A DNA stretch of 35,995 bases, taken from the NCBI GenBank assembly GCA_025354965.1, contig JANXLW010000428.1, positions 1 through 35,995 on the forward strand. The letters run 5' to 3'. Positions 18,806-26,561 of the stretch are shown here, one piece after another. The notes under the pieces are model-generated. The model saw only the letters and a program-made list of their open reading frames with translations. It made no database searches and was not told the DNA's origin. The translations under genes and the position numbers were made by a program. Each line of letters starts with the position of its first letter. Position 1 is the first letter of the stretch. This DNA comes from Betaproteobacteria bacterium. GTDB lineage: Bacteria > Pseudomonadota > Gammaproteobacteria > Burkholderiales > Burkholderiaceae_C.

Positions 18806-19147
18806 TCAGATGCGCAGCAAATACAGCACCGACAGCACCGTGCCCAGCGCTGCCGTTGCATAGACAACAACGGCAACCACCGAGTCCTGGCGCAGGCCGA
18901 AGTCGTAAAGTGTGACGCGCAGGCGGTGTGCCGCATGCCACAAAAATAGTGCAATCACCGCCAGCAAGAACAGCTTGCCAAACCAGCCTGCGGCAAATGC
19001 ATGGAAATTTGCATAGGTAAACAAATCGGGCGTGTGTCCCAAAGAGACCAGCAAATACAGCAGCACCAGCACCGGTGCCAGAAACGCCGCCAGCGTACCG
19101 CCAGCGGCAAACAAGCTCCAGAAAATTGGTTTATTCGACTTGGCCAT
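18806..19147 (-). CDS. frdD: Fumarate reductase membrane anchor subunit D
   Basis: Second membrane anchor of the four-subunit quinol:fumarate reductase. The ORF track opens at 19288 inside frdC; the ATG at 19147, two nt after frdC, gives 113 residues beginning MAKSNKPIFWSLFAAGG, matching the beginning of E. coli-type FrdD. Three membrane helices are visible, and LWHAAHRLRVTLYDFGLR corresponds to the conserved His-rich helix end of FrdD. Subunits C and D together bind quinol; this type has no heme b. It is the last frd gene, followed by rquA. Confidence 0.9.
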   Translation of the reverse strand: MAKSNKPIFWSLFAAGGTLAAFLAPVLVLLYLLVSLGHTPDLFTYANFHAFAAGWFGKLFLLAVIALFLWHAAHRLRVTLYDFGLRQDSVVAVVVYATAALGTVLSVLYLLRI

Positions 19148-19149
19148 GG

Positions 19150-19542
19150 TTACAGCACTCCCGCGAAAAACAAGACCACCAGCGAGGCAACGGCCCACAC
19201 CGCGTAGTGAGCGCCAACAATGTATTTGCCGGCCAGGAACTCCTCGCCGATTTGCACCGGCATCGCCTTGGGCGTCACGTTGAACCAACTTGTAGCGTTA
19301 TGCACTGCAAAGGCGAAGACGATGGTCAAGCCCAGGAAACCCCAGGGACCTTTGAGGGCCGCCAAAAAGGACTCAAATGCTTCTGGTCCTTTGGACAATC
19401 TCTCCAAAGTACACAGCATCAGCAGCGCGAAGGCGCCGATAAAGATACAGGTCACTTCGCGCGACATGTAGCGCATGTAACGTGGGTGCTTGAGGAACCA
19501 ACCGGTTTTCGAGACCTCGCGGACATAAGGTTTGCGGCTCAT
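19150..19542 (-). CDS. frdC: Fumarate reductase membrane anchor subunit C
   Basis: Membrane anchor of quinol:fumarate reductase. The 130-residue product begins RKPYVREVSKTGWFLKHPRY, strongly reminiscent of E. coli FrdC, and retains the glutamate of the YMSRE segment that lines the quinone site in that enzyme. Three hydrophobic segments fit three membrane helices. The ATG overlaps the frdB stop by 4 nt and frdD starts 2 nt after its end, so the subunits are probably translationally coupled. Confidence 0.92.
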   Translation of the reverse strand: MSRKPYVREVSKTGWFLKHPRYMRYMSREVTCIFIGAFALLMLCTLERLSKGPEAFESFLAALKGPWGFLGLTIVFAFAVHNATSWFNVTPKAMPVQIGEEFLAGKYIVGAHYAVWAVASLVVLFFAGVL

Positions 19543-20291
19543 TTTGCGCCTCCTGGTAACAGATGTTCCTTGAACCAGTCCAGAGTGCTGGCGACCTTGA
19601 CCTGTTGCAGCGCACCGGCCGGATCAACCGCTTTCGGGCACACCTCGGAGCAGGCGCCGACAAACGAGCATTCCCAAACTCCTTCGTTGGTAGCGATGAC
19701 TTCCTGGCGCTCGTCGCGCCCGCCGTCGCGCGAATCCTGGTTGTAGCGGTGCGCCAGCGTGATGGCAGCCGGTCCGATGAATTTGGGCTGCAACGCGTAC
19801 TCGGGGCAGGCGGCGTAGCACAACATGCAGTTGATGCACATGGAAAACTGCCGGTACTTCATCAGTTGCGCCGGCGTTTGCTTGTACTCGCCCTCGGCAA
19901 CGGATTTCTTTTCCTTCGGGATCAGATAAGGTTTGACACGCTTGAGCTTGTCGATGAAGTCATCGGCCACGGTAACCAGATCGCGTTCGATCGGGAAATT
20001 GGCCAATGGCTCGACCCGAATCACGCCGGTGTAGGAGCGCAAAAAAGCATGACACGACAGCTTTGGCTCGCCGTTGACCATCATGCCGCAGCTGCCGCAC
20101 ACTGCCATGTGGCAGGACCAGCGAAAGTTCAGCGTGGGGTCGATGCTTTCCTTGACGGCTGTGAGGGCGTCCAGCACCACCCACTCTTCATTGCACATTA
20201 CCTCGTATTTTTGAAAGTGCGGTTCGCTGTCCTTTTCCGGGTCGTAGCGCAATACTTCCAATTGGACCAGGCGCTTTTTAAGTTGTGTCAT
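19539..20291 (-). CDS. frdB: Fumarate reductase iron-sulfur subunit
   Basis: Electron-transfer subunit carrying [2Fe-2S], [4Fe-4S] and [3Fe-4S] clusters between FrdA and the membrane anchor. The 250-residue product has the plant-type ferredoxin cysteines in RWSCHMAVCGSCGMMVNGE, then CINCMLCYAACP, and CSFVGACSEVCPKAVDP. The text closely resembles E. coli FrdB, including GPAAITLAHRYNQDSRD, so fumarate reductase is favoured over succinate dehydrogenase. Its ATG overlaps the frdA stop, and its stop overlaps frdC. Confidence 0.95.
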   Translation of the reverse strand: MTQLKKRLVQLEVLRYDPEKDSEPHFQKYEVMCNEEWVVLDALTAVKESIDPTLNFRWSCHMAVCGSCGMMVNGEPKLSCHAFLRSYTGVIRVEPLANFPIERDLVTVADDFIDKLKRVKPYLIPKEKKSVAEGEYKQTPAQLMKYRQFSMCINCMLCYAACPEYALQPKFIGPAAITLAHRYNQDSRDGGRDERQEVIATNEGVWECSFVGACSEVCPKAVDPAGALQQVKVASTLDWFKEHLLPGGAK

Positions 20292-22045
20292 TTGTGGTCT
20301 CCCGAGTAGTCACGCACACCGGGCGGCGACTTGGTAATCACGACGTCCAGGTAGTCCAGACGCGGGGCGCTCTGGCCCTGGTAATAAGCCATGCTGTGAC
20401 GCAGGAAGGTCTTGTCGTCGCGCTCCACATAGTCCAGCCGCTGGTGCGCACCGCGCGATTCCTTGCGTGCCAGGGCGCTGACGGTGAGTGCCTCGGCGCA
20501 ATCGAGCATGGAGCCCAGTTCCAGCACCTGAAACAAGTCGGTGTTGAAAACATTGCTCTTGTCGTGCAGGACCACTTTGTTGTAACGCCGACGCAATTCG
20601 GCGATCTTGGCAACCGCCTCCTTGAGGCCATTTTCTTCCCGATAGAGACCCGCATTTTTCTCCATTGTGTCCATCATTTCCTTGCGCAGGCCGGACATGG
20701 ATTCGGTGCCATCGGTGCGCGAGAACAACTCACGCACGCGCGCCTGGGATTCATTGGCTTTGGCCTCGAGCGCGGCAGTATTCGGTGCCGGTAGACCCTT
20801 CATGTGCTCGATTGCCGACATGGCAGCGCTCTTGCCGAAGACCAGCAATTCCACCAACGAGTTGGAACCCAGCCGGTTCGCACCGTTCAGGCTGACGCAG
20901 GCGCATTCACCGGCGGCAAACAAGCCGGACAGCGGGGTCGCCGCCTTGGTATTGGTGGAGATGCCGCCCATCATGTAGTGCACCACGGGCCGAATAGGAA
21001 TCGGGTCTTTGGCGATGTCCACACCCAGATAGGCAATGCCCAGTTCGCGTACCAAGGGCAGGCGCTCGTCGATGTATTTTTCACCCAGGTGTCGCATGTC
21101 CAGCATCACGCACTCGCCCCAGGGGGTGGTAACGGTATTGCCCTTTTGCAATTCATGCCAATAAGCCTGGCTGACGCGGTCACGCGGGCCTAGCTCCATG
21201 GTCTTGAGCTGCGGCTTGCCCAACGGAGTTTCCGGGCCCATGCCGTAGTCCTGCAGGTAGCGGCGGCCATTTTTGTTGAGCAACACACCGCCTTCACCAC
21301 GGCATGCTTCGGTCAGCAAGCTGCCGGTATTGGGCAAGCCGGTTGGGTGGTACTGGACAAACTCCATGTCCTTCAGCGGCACACCGGCACGGTAAGCCAA
21401 GGCCATGCCATCGCCGGTCTTGATGGCGCCATTGGTACTGAAGGGGAACATGCGCCCGGCACCGCCGCCGGCAATGATGACCGACTTGGCGTGAAACTGC
21501 TTGATCATGCCACTGCGCATTTCCATGGCAGTGACGCCCTGGCAGCGACCGTCTTCCACCAGCAAATCAAGCGCGTAATACTCGTCAAAGCGCGTAATCG
21601 TGGGGAACTGCAGGGTGGTTTGAAACAACGTGTGCAGAATGTGAAAGCCCGACTTGTCCGCTGCAAACCAGGTGCGCTGCTTCTTCATGCCGCCAAAGGG
21701 GCGCACGGCGACCGAGCCATCGGCTTCACGGTTCCACGGGCAACCCCAGTGTTCCAACTGGGTTAGTTCCTTGGGCGCCTCCTTGACGAAGTATTCGACG
21801 CAGTCCTGATCCGACAACCAGTCGCCACCGCCCACCGTGTCGTCAAAGTGCAGGTCAAAGCTGTCGTCAGCCTTGATGACGCCGGCTGCGCCGCCTTCGG
21901 CAGCGCAGGTGTGACTGCGCATCGGGTAGACCTTGGAGATCAGCGCAATTCGAAGCGTTGGGTCGGTCTCGGCCAGCGCAATGGCGGCGCGTAAACCGGC
22001 ACCCCCCGCGCCAATGATGGCGACATCGGTATTGACTATTTCCAT
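20288..22045 (-). CDS. frdA: Fumarate reductase flavoprotein subunit
   Basis: Catalytic subunit reducing fumarate to succinate on the cytoplasmic side of the inner membrane. The 585-residue product has the FAD-binding GAGGAGLRAAIA near the N-terminus, the covalent-FAD histidine in MRSHTCAAEGG (His45), FVQYHPTGLPNTG, the catalytic arginine region TEACRGEGG, and HYMMGGIST. The block YLQDYGMGPETPLGKP follows the E. coli FrdA pattern. It is somewhat shorter at the C-terminus than E. coli FrdA. The ATG is preceded by AAAGGAAG. A CbcL-like gene ends 58 nt upstream on the same strand, so both may share a transcript. Confidence 0.95.
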   Translation of the reverse strand: MEIVNTDVAIIGAGGAGLRAAIALAETDPTLRIALISKVYPMRSHTCAAEGGAAGVIKADDSFDLHFDDTVGGGDWLSDQDCVEYFVKEAPKELTQLEHWGCPWNREADGSVAVRPFGGMKKQRTWFAADKSGFHILHTLFQTTLQFPTITRFDEYYALDLLVEDGRCQGVTAMEMRSGMIKQFHAKSVIIAGGGAGRMFPFSTNGAIKTGDGMALAYRAGVPLKDMEFVQYHPTGLPNTGSLLTEACRGEGGVLLNKNGRRYLQDYGMGPETPLGKPQLKTMELGPRDRVSQAYWHELQKGNTVTTPWGECVMLDMRHLGEKYIDERLPLVRELGIAYLGVDIAKDPIPIRPVVHYMMGGISTNTKAATPLSGLFAAGECACVSLNGANRLGSNSLVELLVFGKSAAMSAIEHMKGLPAPNTAALEAKANESQARVRELFSRTDGTESMSGLRKEMMDTMEKNAGLYREENGLKEAVAKIAELRRRYNKVVLHDKSNVFNTDLFQVLELGSMLDCAEALTVSALARKESRGAHQRLDYVERDDKTFLRHSMAYYQGQSAPRLDYLDVVITKSPPGVRDYSGDHK

Positions 22046-22103
22046 TTCTTCCTTTCCATCACCGCAGTGATTCCAAACAACAAGTCACCATGGCACCTCA
22101 ACT

Positions 22104-24110
22104 TCAGTGGGTCGTAAAGAAGCCGATCCCAACCAAAGTCAGCAAGGTCAGCCCGATCAGGATCAGGGTAAAGCCCAGAACCTTGGAGGCGGCCAATTGT
22201 CCGGCTGAAGGTGCGTCCACCAGGTATTTTTCAAGTTCACCGCTATCGACCAGGCGCTGGTACTCGACGCCATGATCATGTTTGAACTCTTCCAGCGAGA
22301 AGGTGCCGGTGAACATCACCACTTCCAGCGGGAACTTGTCCGGACGGAAGTGATTGTTGAAGAAGTGCACGGTGAACAGGAACACCACCGCCAAGAATGC
22401 TTCCTCGCCGTGGAAGATGGCCGCCACGTTGAAAATCCAGCCCGGCAGGAAGGCGCCGAAGAAGCTTGGCAACCACATTATCAGACCACTGACGCCAATG
22501 ATGGTGACGCCCCAGAACGGTGCCCAGTAGTCAAACTTCTCCCAGTAGGTCCAGCGGTCAAATACCGGGCGTGGACCCTGGCCAAAGAACCACTTGAACA
22601 TGGCCAGCATGTCTTTACCGTCCTGCAGATTTGGAATCATCGAGTTGGGGCCGAAGAATTTGAAATTCTTCCAGTCGCGCGCAATGCGCCACACCAGATA
22701 GAGCAGGTGCCAGAAAAACACGCCGGCAAAGATGACTGCAGCCACCCGATGGATGATGCCCGCGGTGTGGGGCCCACCCAAAGCCTTCATAAGCGCAGGC
22801 GCCCACGACACTTCCGAGTAGAACAAGGGCATGCCGGTGAGGGTCAACACCATCAGGCTCAGCGCAAAAGTCAGGTGGGCAATACGCCAGATCCGGCTAA
22901 AGCGCTGCACATGTTTGCCGCGCAGGTGCGCCGGGACCGAATCGGTTTTGATGTGCGGCTGGCCAGCGCGCGCTTTGCGCTCCTGGCGCTCACGGTAAAA
23001 CCAGAGTGCCGTATGCAACCAGAAGAAGCCAAAGGTGCCCACCAGCAGTTGCACCATGATCTGCCAGGCAACCCAGATCTGCGGGTACTTGTTGAAATCA
23101 TGCGCATTGCCATGCGGCTGGAAGCTGGCAAAGCCGGCCGGTACCTCGGGCAAGCCCTTCTTGGCGTTGTGACAGGCGCGGCAGGTCTGCATCCGGTTGT
23201 TCGGATGCACCATCGATTTCGGGTCGCTGACCTTCAGGATCTGGTGACTGCCATGGCAGTTGTAGCACTTGGCGGTATAGGCGTATCCCAGCGTGCTGAT
23301 CTGGCCGTGAAACGTGTCCTTGTAGGTGTCAAGTTTTTCAACGTGGCAATTGCCGCAGTTCGATGAAACGGTCAGTTTGAAGGCGTCCCCCGAGGTATTG
23401 CTGATCGAGTGCGCAGTATGGCAATCGGAGCAGACAGCACCTTGCGCCAACATCTTTTTGCTGTTTTCCTGGCCGTGCACCGAGCCCAGGTAAGCTTCCA
23501 GCTGGTCGCTGTGACAGGATGCTCCGCAAACCGTCGGGATGCTCAGGCGCCACTGGGTATATTGCGGCGTATTTTTTTGTGGAACGCTAAAACTGTGCGT
23601 ATCGTGGCAGTTGTCGCAAGCCGCATTGGGTTTGGTTTTGTCATCCGAACTGGGGCGCGCATGAAATGATTTTCTGTAGGCCTCAATGTTCTTGGCCACC
23701 ACACCCAGGCGCGGCCGCTCACTGGTCCTGCCACGTTCTACGGTCTGCTTCCACAGCTCTTCGTGACAGCCCGCACAATTGACCTTTTTCAATTCAACTG
23801 CAGGGTTCTTGGCATGCGCATTGCCTTTTTCAGCGTTGTCGACGATGTCGGTGTGGCAGGCCACACACTGCATATTGCCATGCACGCTCTGGGCAAACTT
23901 GTCGGCCGCCATGCTGCGCAGCGCGCGTGGTTTGCCTTCCGCGCCGGGTACTTCAAGCTTGCCTTTTCTCCCATCGTGGCAGGTCAGACAGCTTGTGTTT
24001 TCCAGATTCGGGGGTGGTGTCGGGGTTGGAGCGGCGCCTGCTGGAAGGGCCAGAAACACACTCCCAAGGCAAACAAACAAGGCCCACAAGGCCGAACGCA
24101 CAAGTTGCAT
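22104..24110 (-). CDS. CbcL-like multiheme cytochrome c / cytochrome b fusion, probable quinone oxidoreductase
   Basis: A 668-residue fusion. After a signal peptide (MQLVRSALWALFVCLGSVFL...) comes a periplasmic domain of about 340 residues with eight CXXCH motifs (CLTCH, CVACH, CAGCH, CDNCH, CSDCH, CGNCH, CYNCH, CRACH) and one CX3CH (CGASCH). The C-terminal half has about six membrane helices with histidines placed for b hemes (RIAHLTF, IIHRVAA, FFWHLLY, FTVHFFNNHF), as in HydC/FdnI-type cytochromes b. This layout resembles CbcL of Geobacter, an inner-membrane quinol oxidase for Fe(III) respiration. The track starts 14 codons early; ATG 24110 has GGAGG 8 nt upstream. An FNR-like box lies about 80 nt upstream. 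Direction of electron flow is inference. Confidence 0.87.
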   Translation of the reverse strand: MQLVRSALWALFVCLGSVFLALPAGAAPTPTPPPNLENTSCLTCHDGRKGKLEVPGAEGKPRALRSMAADKFAQSVHGNMQCVACHTDIVDNAEKGNAHAKNPAVELKKVNCAGCHEELWKQTVERGRTSERPRLGVVAKNIEAYRKSFHARPSSDDKTKPNAACDNCHDTHSFSVPQKNTPQYTQWRLSIPTVCGASCHSDQLEAYLGSVHGQENSKKMLAQGAVCSDCHTAHSISNTSGDAFKLTVSSNCGNCHVEKLDTYKDTFHGQISTLGYAYTAKCYNCHGSHQILKVSDPKSMVHPNNRMQTCRACHNAKKGLPEVPAGFASFQPHGNAHDFNKYPQIWVAWQIMVQLLVGTFGFFWLHTALWFYRERQERKARAGQPHIKTDSVPAHLRGKHVQRFSRIWRIAHLTFALSLMVLTLTGMPLFYSEVSWAPALMKALGGPHTAGIIHRVAAVIFAGVFFWHLLYLVWRIARDWKNFKFFGPNSMIPNLQDGKDMLAMFKWFFGQGPRPVFDRWTYWEKFDYWAPFWGVTIIGVSGLIMWLPSFFGAFLPGWIFNVAAIFHGEEAFLAVVFLFTVHFFNNHFRPDKFPLEVVMFTGTFSLEEFKHDHGVEYQRLVDSGELEKYLVDAPSAGQLAASKVLGFTLILIGLTLLTLVGIGFFTTH

Positions 24111-24184
24111 GAAAAAAACCTCCGAGATAAGTGCGACGAGTTTAAACCGCAACTTTACTCAAATTGACACAGACTGACAGAGAT

Positions 24185-24198
24185 ATGACTTGGATCAA
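24185..24198 (-). promoter_or_regulatory. FNR/Anr-like box upstream of the CbcL-like gene
   Basis: On the - strand the sequence is TTGAT-CCAA-GTCAT, matching 8 of 10 positions of the FNR consensus TTGAT-N4-ATCAA. It is centred about 81 nt before the ATG, in the gap between this gene and the zinc-ribbon gene. Confidence 0.5.
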
Positions 24199-24259
24199 AA
24201 GACATCGTCCCCTGAACAATTTGACACACTTCATTGACGCCAGGCAGGCGCCAACGAGC

Positions 24260-24508
24260 TCACAAACCGAAGAGGGGAGTCAGAATTCCCTTGGCCACGT
24301 GAAAAGCCGTATACAGGACGATCACCGCAGGTACGCCAGCGAACGTGGCTTTGATCATGAACCAGAAAATGGTACTGAACTTCATATCCAGATCCGTCAC
24401 CGAGACCGACAAAGATTTTTCAGAGTCGATTGGCAGGGCACCACAATGGGGGCAACTTGCGGCCGTGTCACTGACCCTGGCCTTGCATTCATAGCAGTCG
24501 ATTAGCAC
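24260..24508 (-). CDS. Small zinc-ribbon membrane protein
   Basis: An 82-residue product with two CXXC pairs in CYECKARVSDTAASCPHCGA near the N-terminus, a zinc-ribbon layout, then a polar linker and one or two hydrophobic segments (FSTIFWFMIKATFAG and VPAVIVLYTAFHVAKG). The ORF track uses a TTG at 24523; the GTG at 24508 is preferred because AAAGGA lies 6 nt upstream, and it gives MLIDCYECKAR. It sits between the NapC-like and CbcL-like genes on the same strand. Function is unknown; a role in cytochrome assembly or regulation would be speculation. Confidence 0.72.
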   Translation of the reverse strand: MLIDCYECKARVSDTAASCPHCGALPIDSEKSLSVSVTDLDMKFSTIFWFMIKATFAGVPAVIVLYTAFHVAKGILTPLFGL

Positions 24509-24543
24509 AGTAGTTCCTTTCAAAGAGACCCGCTCAGGGCGGC

Positions 24544-25143
24544 TTACTTTTTTGCTGAGGTAGCAGCGTTCAACTCCTGCGGGCCCGGGCCGGTAGGTTC
24601 GGTGTGGGCAATGGCAAAGTGGCAGTCGATGCAGGTCAGGCCTTCGGTGCGAAGCTTCTCATGTCGCGCTTTGGCTTTGTCGGTTTGCTTATCCGGATCC
24701 ATCTTGGCAGTGGTATGACAATGGCGGCATTCGCGGGAATCCGTCTCTTTCATATAGGCCCAAACCTTTTTTGCCAACTCGTAACGCTTGCCTTCGAACC
24801 TCTCCTTGGTGTCGATGGAGTGCGTAACAAAGTGCCCCCAATAATCATTGAAAAGACCGAGTTTGGCCAGGTAATTCGTGATGTAACCGTGCGGAACGTG
24901 GCAATCGTTGCAGGTGGCGCGCACGCCGCTGCGGTTCTTGTCGTGGATCGTGTCCTTGTGCTCCGCCGCCAGGTAGCTCATCTCATGACAGGATGTGGCG
25001 CAGAACTTCTCGGAGTTGGCATACACCATAAACGATCCAGCCGAGCCGAAGAACACTACACCCAAAATCAAGCCCAGAAACAGCACCACAAGAGATCCGG
25101 GACCGACACCCCAGGCGCGAATTTTTTCAGTAATTTTCAACAT
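24544..25143 (-). CDS. NapC/NirT-family tetraheme quinol dehydrogenase (paralogue 1)
   Basis: Membrane-anchored tetraheme cytochrome c that oxidises quinol and passes electrons to periplasmic acceptors, the role of CymA, NapC and NrfH. The 199-residue product has one N-terminal helix (VVLFLGLILGVVFFGSAGS) and four heme sites: CATSCHEM, CNDCHVPH, CRHCH and CIDCHFAIAH. The first site has CX3CH spacing instead of CXXCH, and the same spacing is found in the neighbouring paralogue. The ATG follows GAGGAG. It is separated from paralogue 2 by 68 nt holding a hairpin. Which quinol it uses is not visible from sequence. Confidence 0.9.
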   Translation of the reverse strand: MLKITEKIRAWGVGPGSLVVLFLGLILGVVFFGSAGSFMVYANSEKFCATSCHEMSYLAAEHKDTIHDKNRSGVRATCNDCHVPHGYITNYLAKLGLFNDYWGHFVTHSIDTKERFEGKRYELAKKVWAYMKETDSRECRHCHTTAKMDPDKQTDKAKARHEKLRTEGLTCIDCHFAIAHTEPTGPGPQELNAATSAKK

Positions 25144-25162
25144 CTAAACCTACTCCTCTGGT

Positions 25163-25186
25163 ACGCACACCACAGCGGGTGCGCGT
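25163..25186 (-). other. Hairpin between the two NapC-like genes
   Basis: On the - strand ACGCGCACC pairs with GGTGTGCGT (one G-U pair) around a 6-nt loop. It lies between the stop of paralogue 2 and the start of paralogue 1. It lacks a T-tract, so it is more likely a transcript-stabilising or processing structure than a terminator. Confidence 0.45.
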
Positions 25187-25211
25187 GGAAATCGTCGCAA
25201 TGATGCGTGCC

Positions 25212-25832
25212 CTAGAAAATCGCGCTTCTGGAAATGAATGCCTTGTCGACTTCAATTTCCTGTGGCCCCGGTCCATCCGGCACCTTGTGAGCAATGCCGT
25301 AATGGCAATCTACACAAGTCAGTTTTTCTTTCTTGGCCCTGGCATGGCGCGTCTGGGCCATGGCGGACTGCTTTTCAGGGTCCATCTTGGCTTCATCGTG
25401 GCAATAGCGGCATTCGCGCGAGTCATTGCCCTTCATGTAAGTCCAGACGCGCGTCGCCATCATCTGGCGGGCGGCATCGAATTTTTCCGGCGTATCGACC
25501 GAGTGCGTCACGTGGTGGCTCCACAAGTCGTTGAGTGCACCCATCTTGGCAATGTACAAAGGCACCGGCGAGTGAGGAACGTGGCAATCTGAACAAGTGG
25601 CCCGAACACCAGTGCGATTCTTGTCGTGAATGGTGTCGCGATATTCACGCGTGTTGTTATTTGCCATCTCGTGGCAATTGGTGGCACAAAATTGTTCCGT
25701 GCCGGTATAAATCATGCTCGTGCCGAACAGGCTCAAAGCAATGAAGCCAATGGCAAACCCGGCCAGCAACACAACAATGCTTTTCTTGCTGGCGACCAGC
25801 CTTCGCGCTTTTGCGATAACTCTTCTAGGCAT
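25212..25832 (-). CDS. NapC/NirT-family tetraheme quinol dehydrogenase (paralogue 2)
   Basis: Second NapC/NirT-type protein, 206 residues, clearly homologous to its neighbour: both share IHDKNR.GVRATC and the pattern DSRECR.CH..AKMDP. It has a basic N-terminus, one membrane helix (SIVVLLAGFAIGFIALSLFG), and heme sites CATNCHEM (CX3CH), CSDCHVPH, CRYCH and CVDCHYGIAH. The track begins 8 codons early; ATG 25832 has TTGGAGGA upstream and gives MPRRVIAK. It probably arose by tandem duplication with paralogue 1. The likely partners are the monoheme cytochrome encoded just upstream and MtrA. Confidence 0.9.
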   Translation of the reverse strand: MPRRVIAKARRLVASKKSIVVLLAGFAIGFIALSLFGTSMIYTGTEQFCATNCHEMANNNTREYRDTIHDKNRTGVRATCSDCHVPHSPVPLYIAKMGALNDLWSHHVTHSVDTPEKFDAARQMMATRVWTYMKGNDSRECRYCHDEAKMDPEKQSAMAQTRHARAKKEKLTCVDCHYGIAHKVPDGPGPQEIEVDKAFISRSAIF

Positions 25833-25854
25833 TTGCCGTTCCTCCAAAGAAAAC

Positions 25855-25900
25855 ACGCATCAAGGCACCCAGCTGTTCTGACGTGTGTGCCGCGATGCGT
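25855..25900 (-). other. Long hairpin between the monoheme cytochrome and NapC-like genes
   Basis: ACGCATC-AA-GGCAC pairs with GTGCC-GC-GATGCGT, a 12-bp stem with one 2x2 internal loop and an 18-nt apical loop. On the - strand it is followed by GTTTTCTTT and then directly by the NapC-like ribosome binding site, so it could work as a partial terminator or processing site. Confidence 0.5.
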
Positions 25901-25917
25901 ATCAAGTCGTCAAACAA

Positions 25918-26247
25918 TTACAGCGACAAGATCCACTGAACAACATTCTTGATCTCGGCCGCGTCTTTGCTCTTGATCGCCTTGTGTTCTTCCTTCTTGC
26001 CGTCAATTTCAATCATCGGGCTCAGGGTAATGTGCTTTGTCAATTTATCTTCAGCATCAGCCTTGCCTTTGTATTTTTTCGCGGTTTCCTTGAACGGCGG
26101 GCCGTCTTTCTTTTTGTCAACGGCGTGGCACTTGAAACAGTCGCTCTTTTTCAGCAGGGCTTGCGCCGCATCGGCATCTACTGCAGCATAAGCAAACGAT
26201 GCGGTCATCAGGCCGGCGGCCACGAGCAAGGTCGAGAGAATCTTCAT
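25918..26247 (-). CDS. Periplasmic monoheme class I cytochrome c (c551/c552-like)
   Basis: A 109-residue product with a signal peptide ending near SFAYA, then one heme site CFKCHAVDKKKDGP followed by FKETAKKYKGKADAE, the class I cytochrome c551/c552 pattern. A methionine in LSPMIEIDG is a candidate distal ligand, but its surroundings differ from the usual MPP motif, so the ligand is uncertain. It is the first gene of the - strand run that continues with the NapC-like genes, so it may shuttle electrons in the periplasm between inner-membrane quinol dehydrogenases and terminal acceptors. An FNR-like box lies about 160 nt upstream. Confidence 0.88.
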   Translation of the reverse strand: MKILSTLLVAAGLMTASFAYAAVDADAAQALLKKSDCFKCHAVDKKKDGPPFKETAKKYKGKADAEDKLTKHITLSPMIEIDGKKEEHKAIKSKDAAEIKNVVQWILSL

Positions 26248-26402
26248 TCTGGTAATCCTTCAAAGAAAATAAATATGTGGCCGAGTGCCACTTGGGCAGC
26301 TTTGCACACCGCTACGCACCGCAGACGATGGCGCAAATCATGGGTGCATCTTATCAGCCGATTTTGTTTTTACTGAAGGCCAAGGCGCTACTTGCATTAG
26401 AT

Positions 26403-26416
26403 TTGATCTAAAGCAA
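26403..26416 (-). promoter_or_regulatory. FNR/Anr-like box upstream of the cytochrome-NapC genes
   Basis: TTGAT-CTAA-AGCAA on the + strand matches 9 of 10 consensus positions of TTGAT-N4-ATCAA. It is centred about 162 nt upstream of the monoheme cytochrome start codon. Confidence 0.5.
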
Positions 26417-26561
26417 ATTCGGCGGCAAGTTGCAAGCCCCGCAAGTCATTGGCCCGCCGGAACTTGACCAGTCTTGAGGTCGGTCGATTGACAGGCAAAA
26501 AAAGGTAATTCAATGCCCAGAGGTCACCACTAATTGGCGCGGCGAACAGCACAAATGTTCG

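Noticed and set aside
22272-23366. 364-codon + strand ORF opposite the CbcL-like gene
   Set aside because: Shadow ORF; the - strand has heme motifs, a ribosome binding site and membrane helices.
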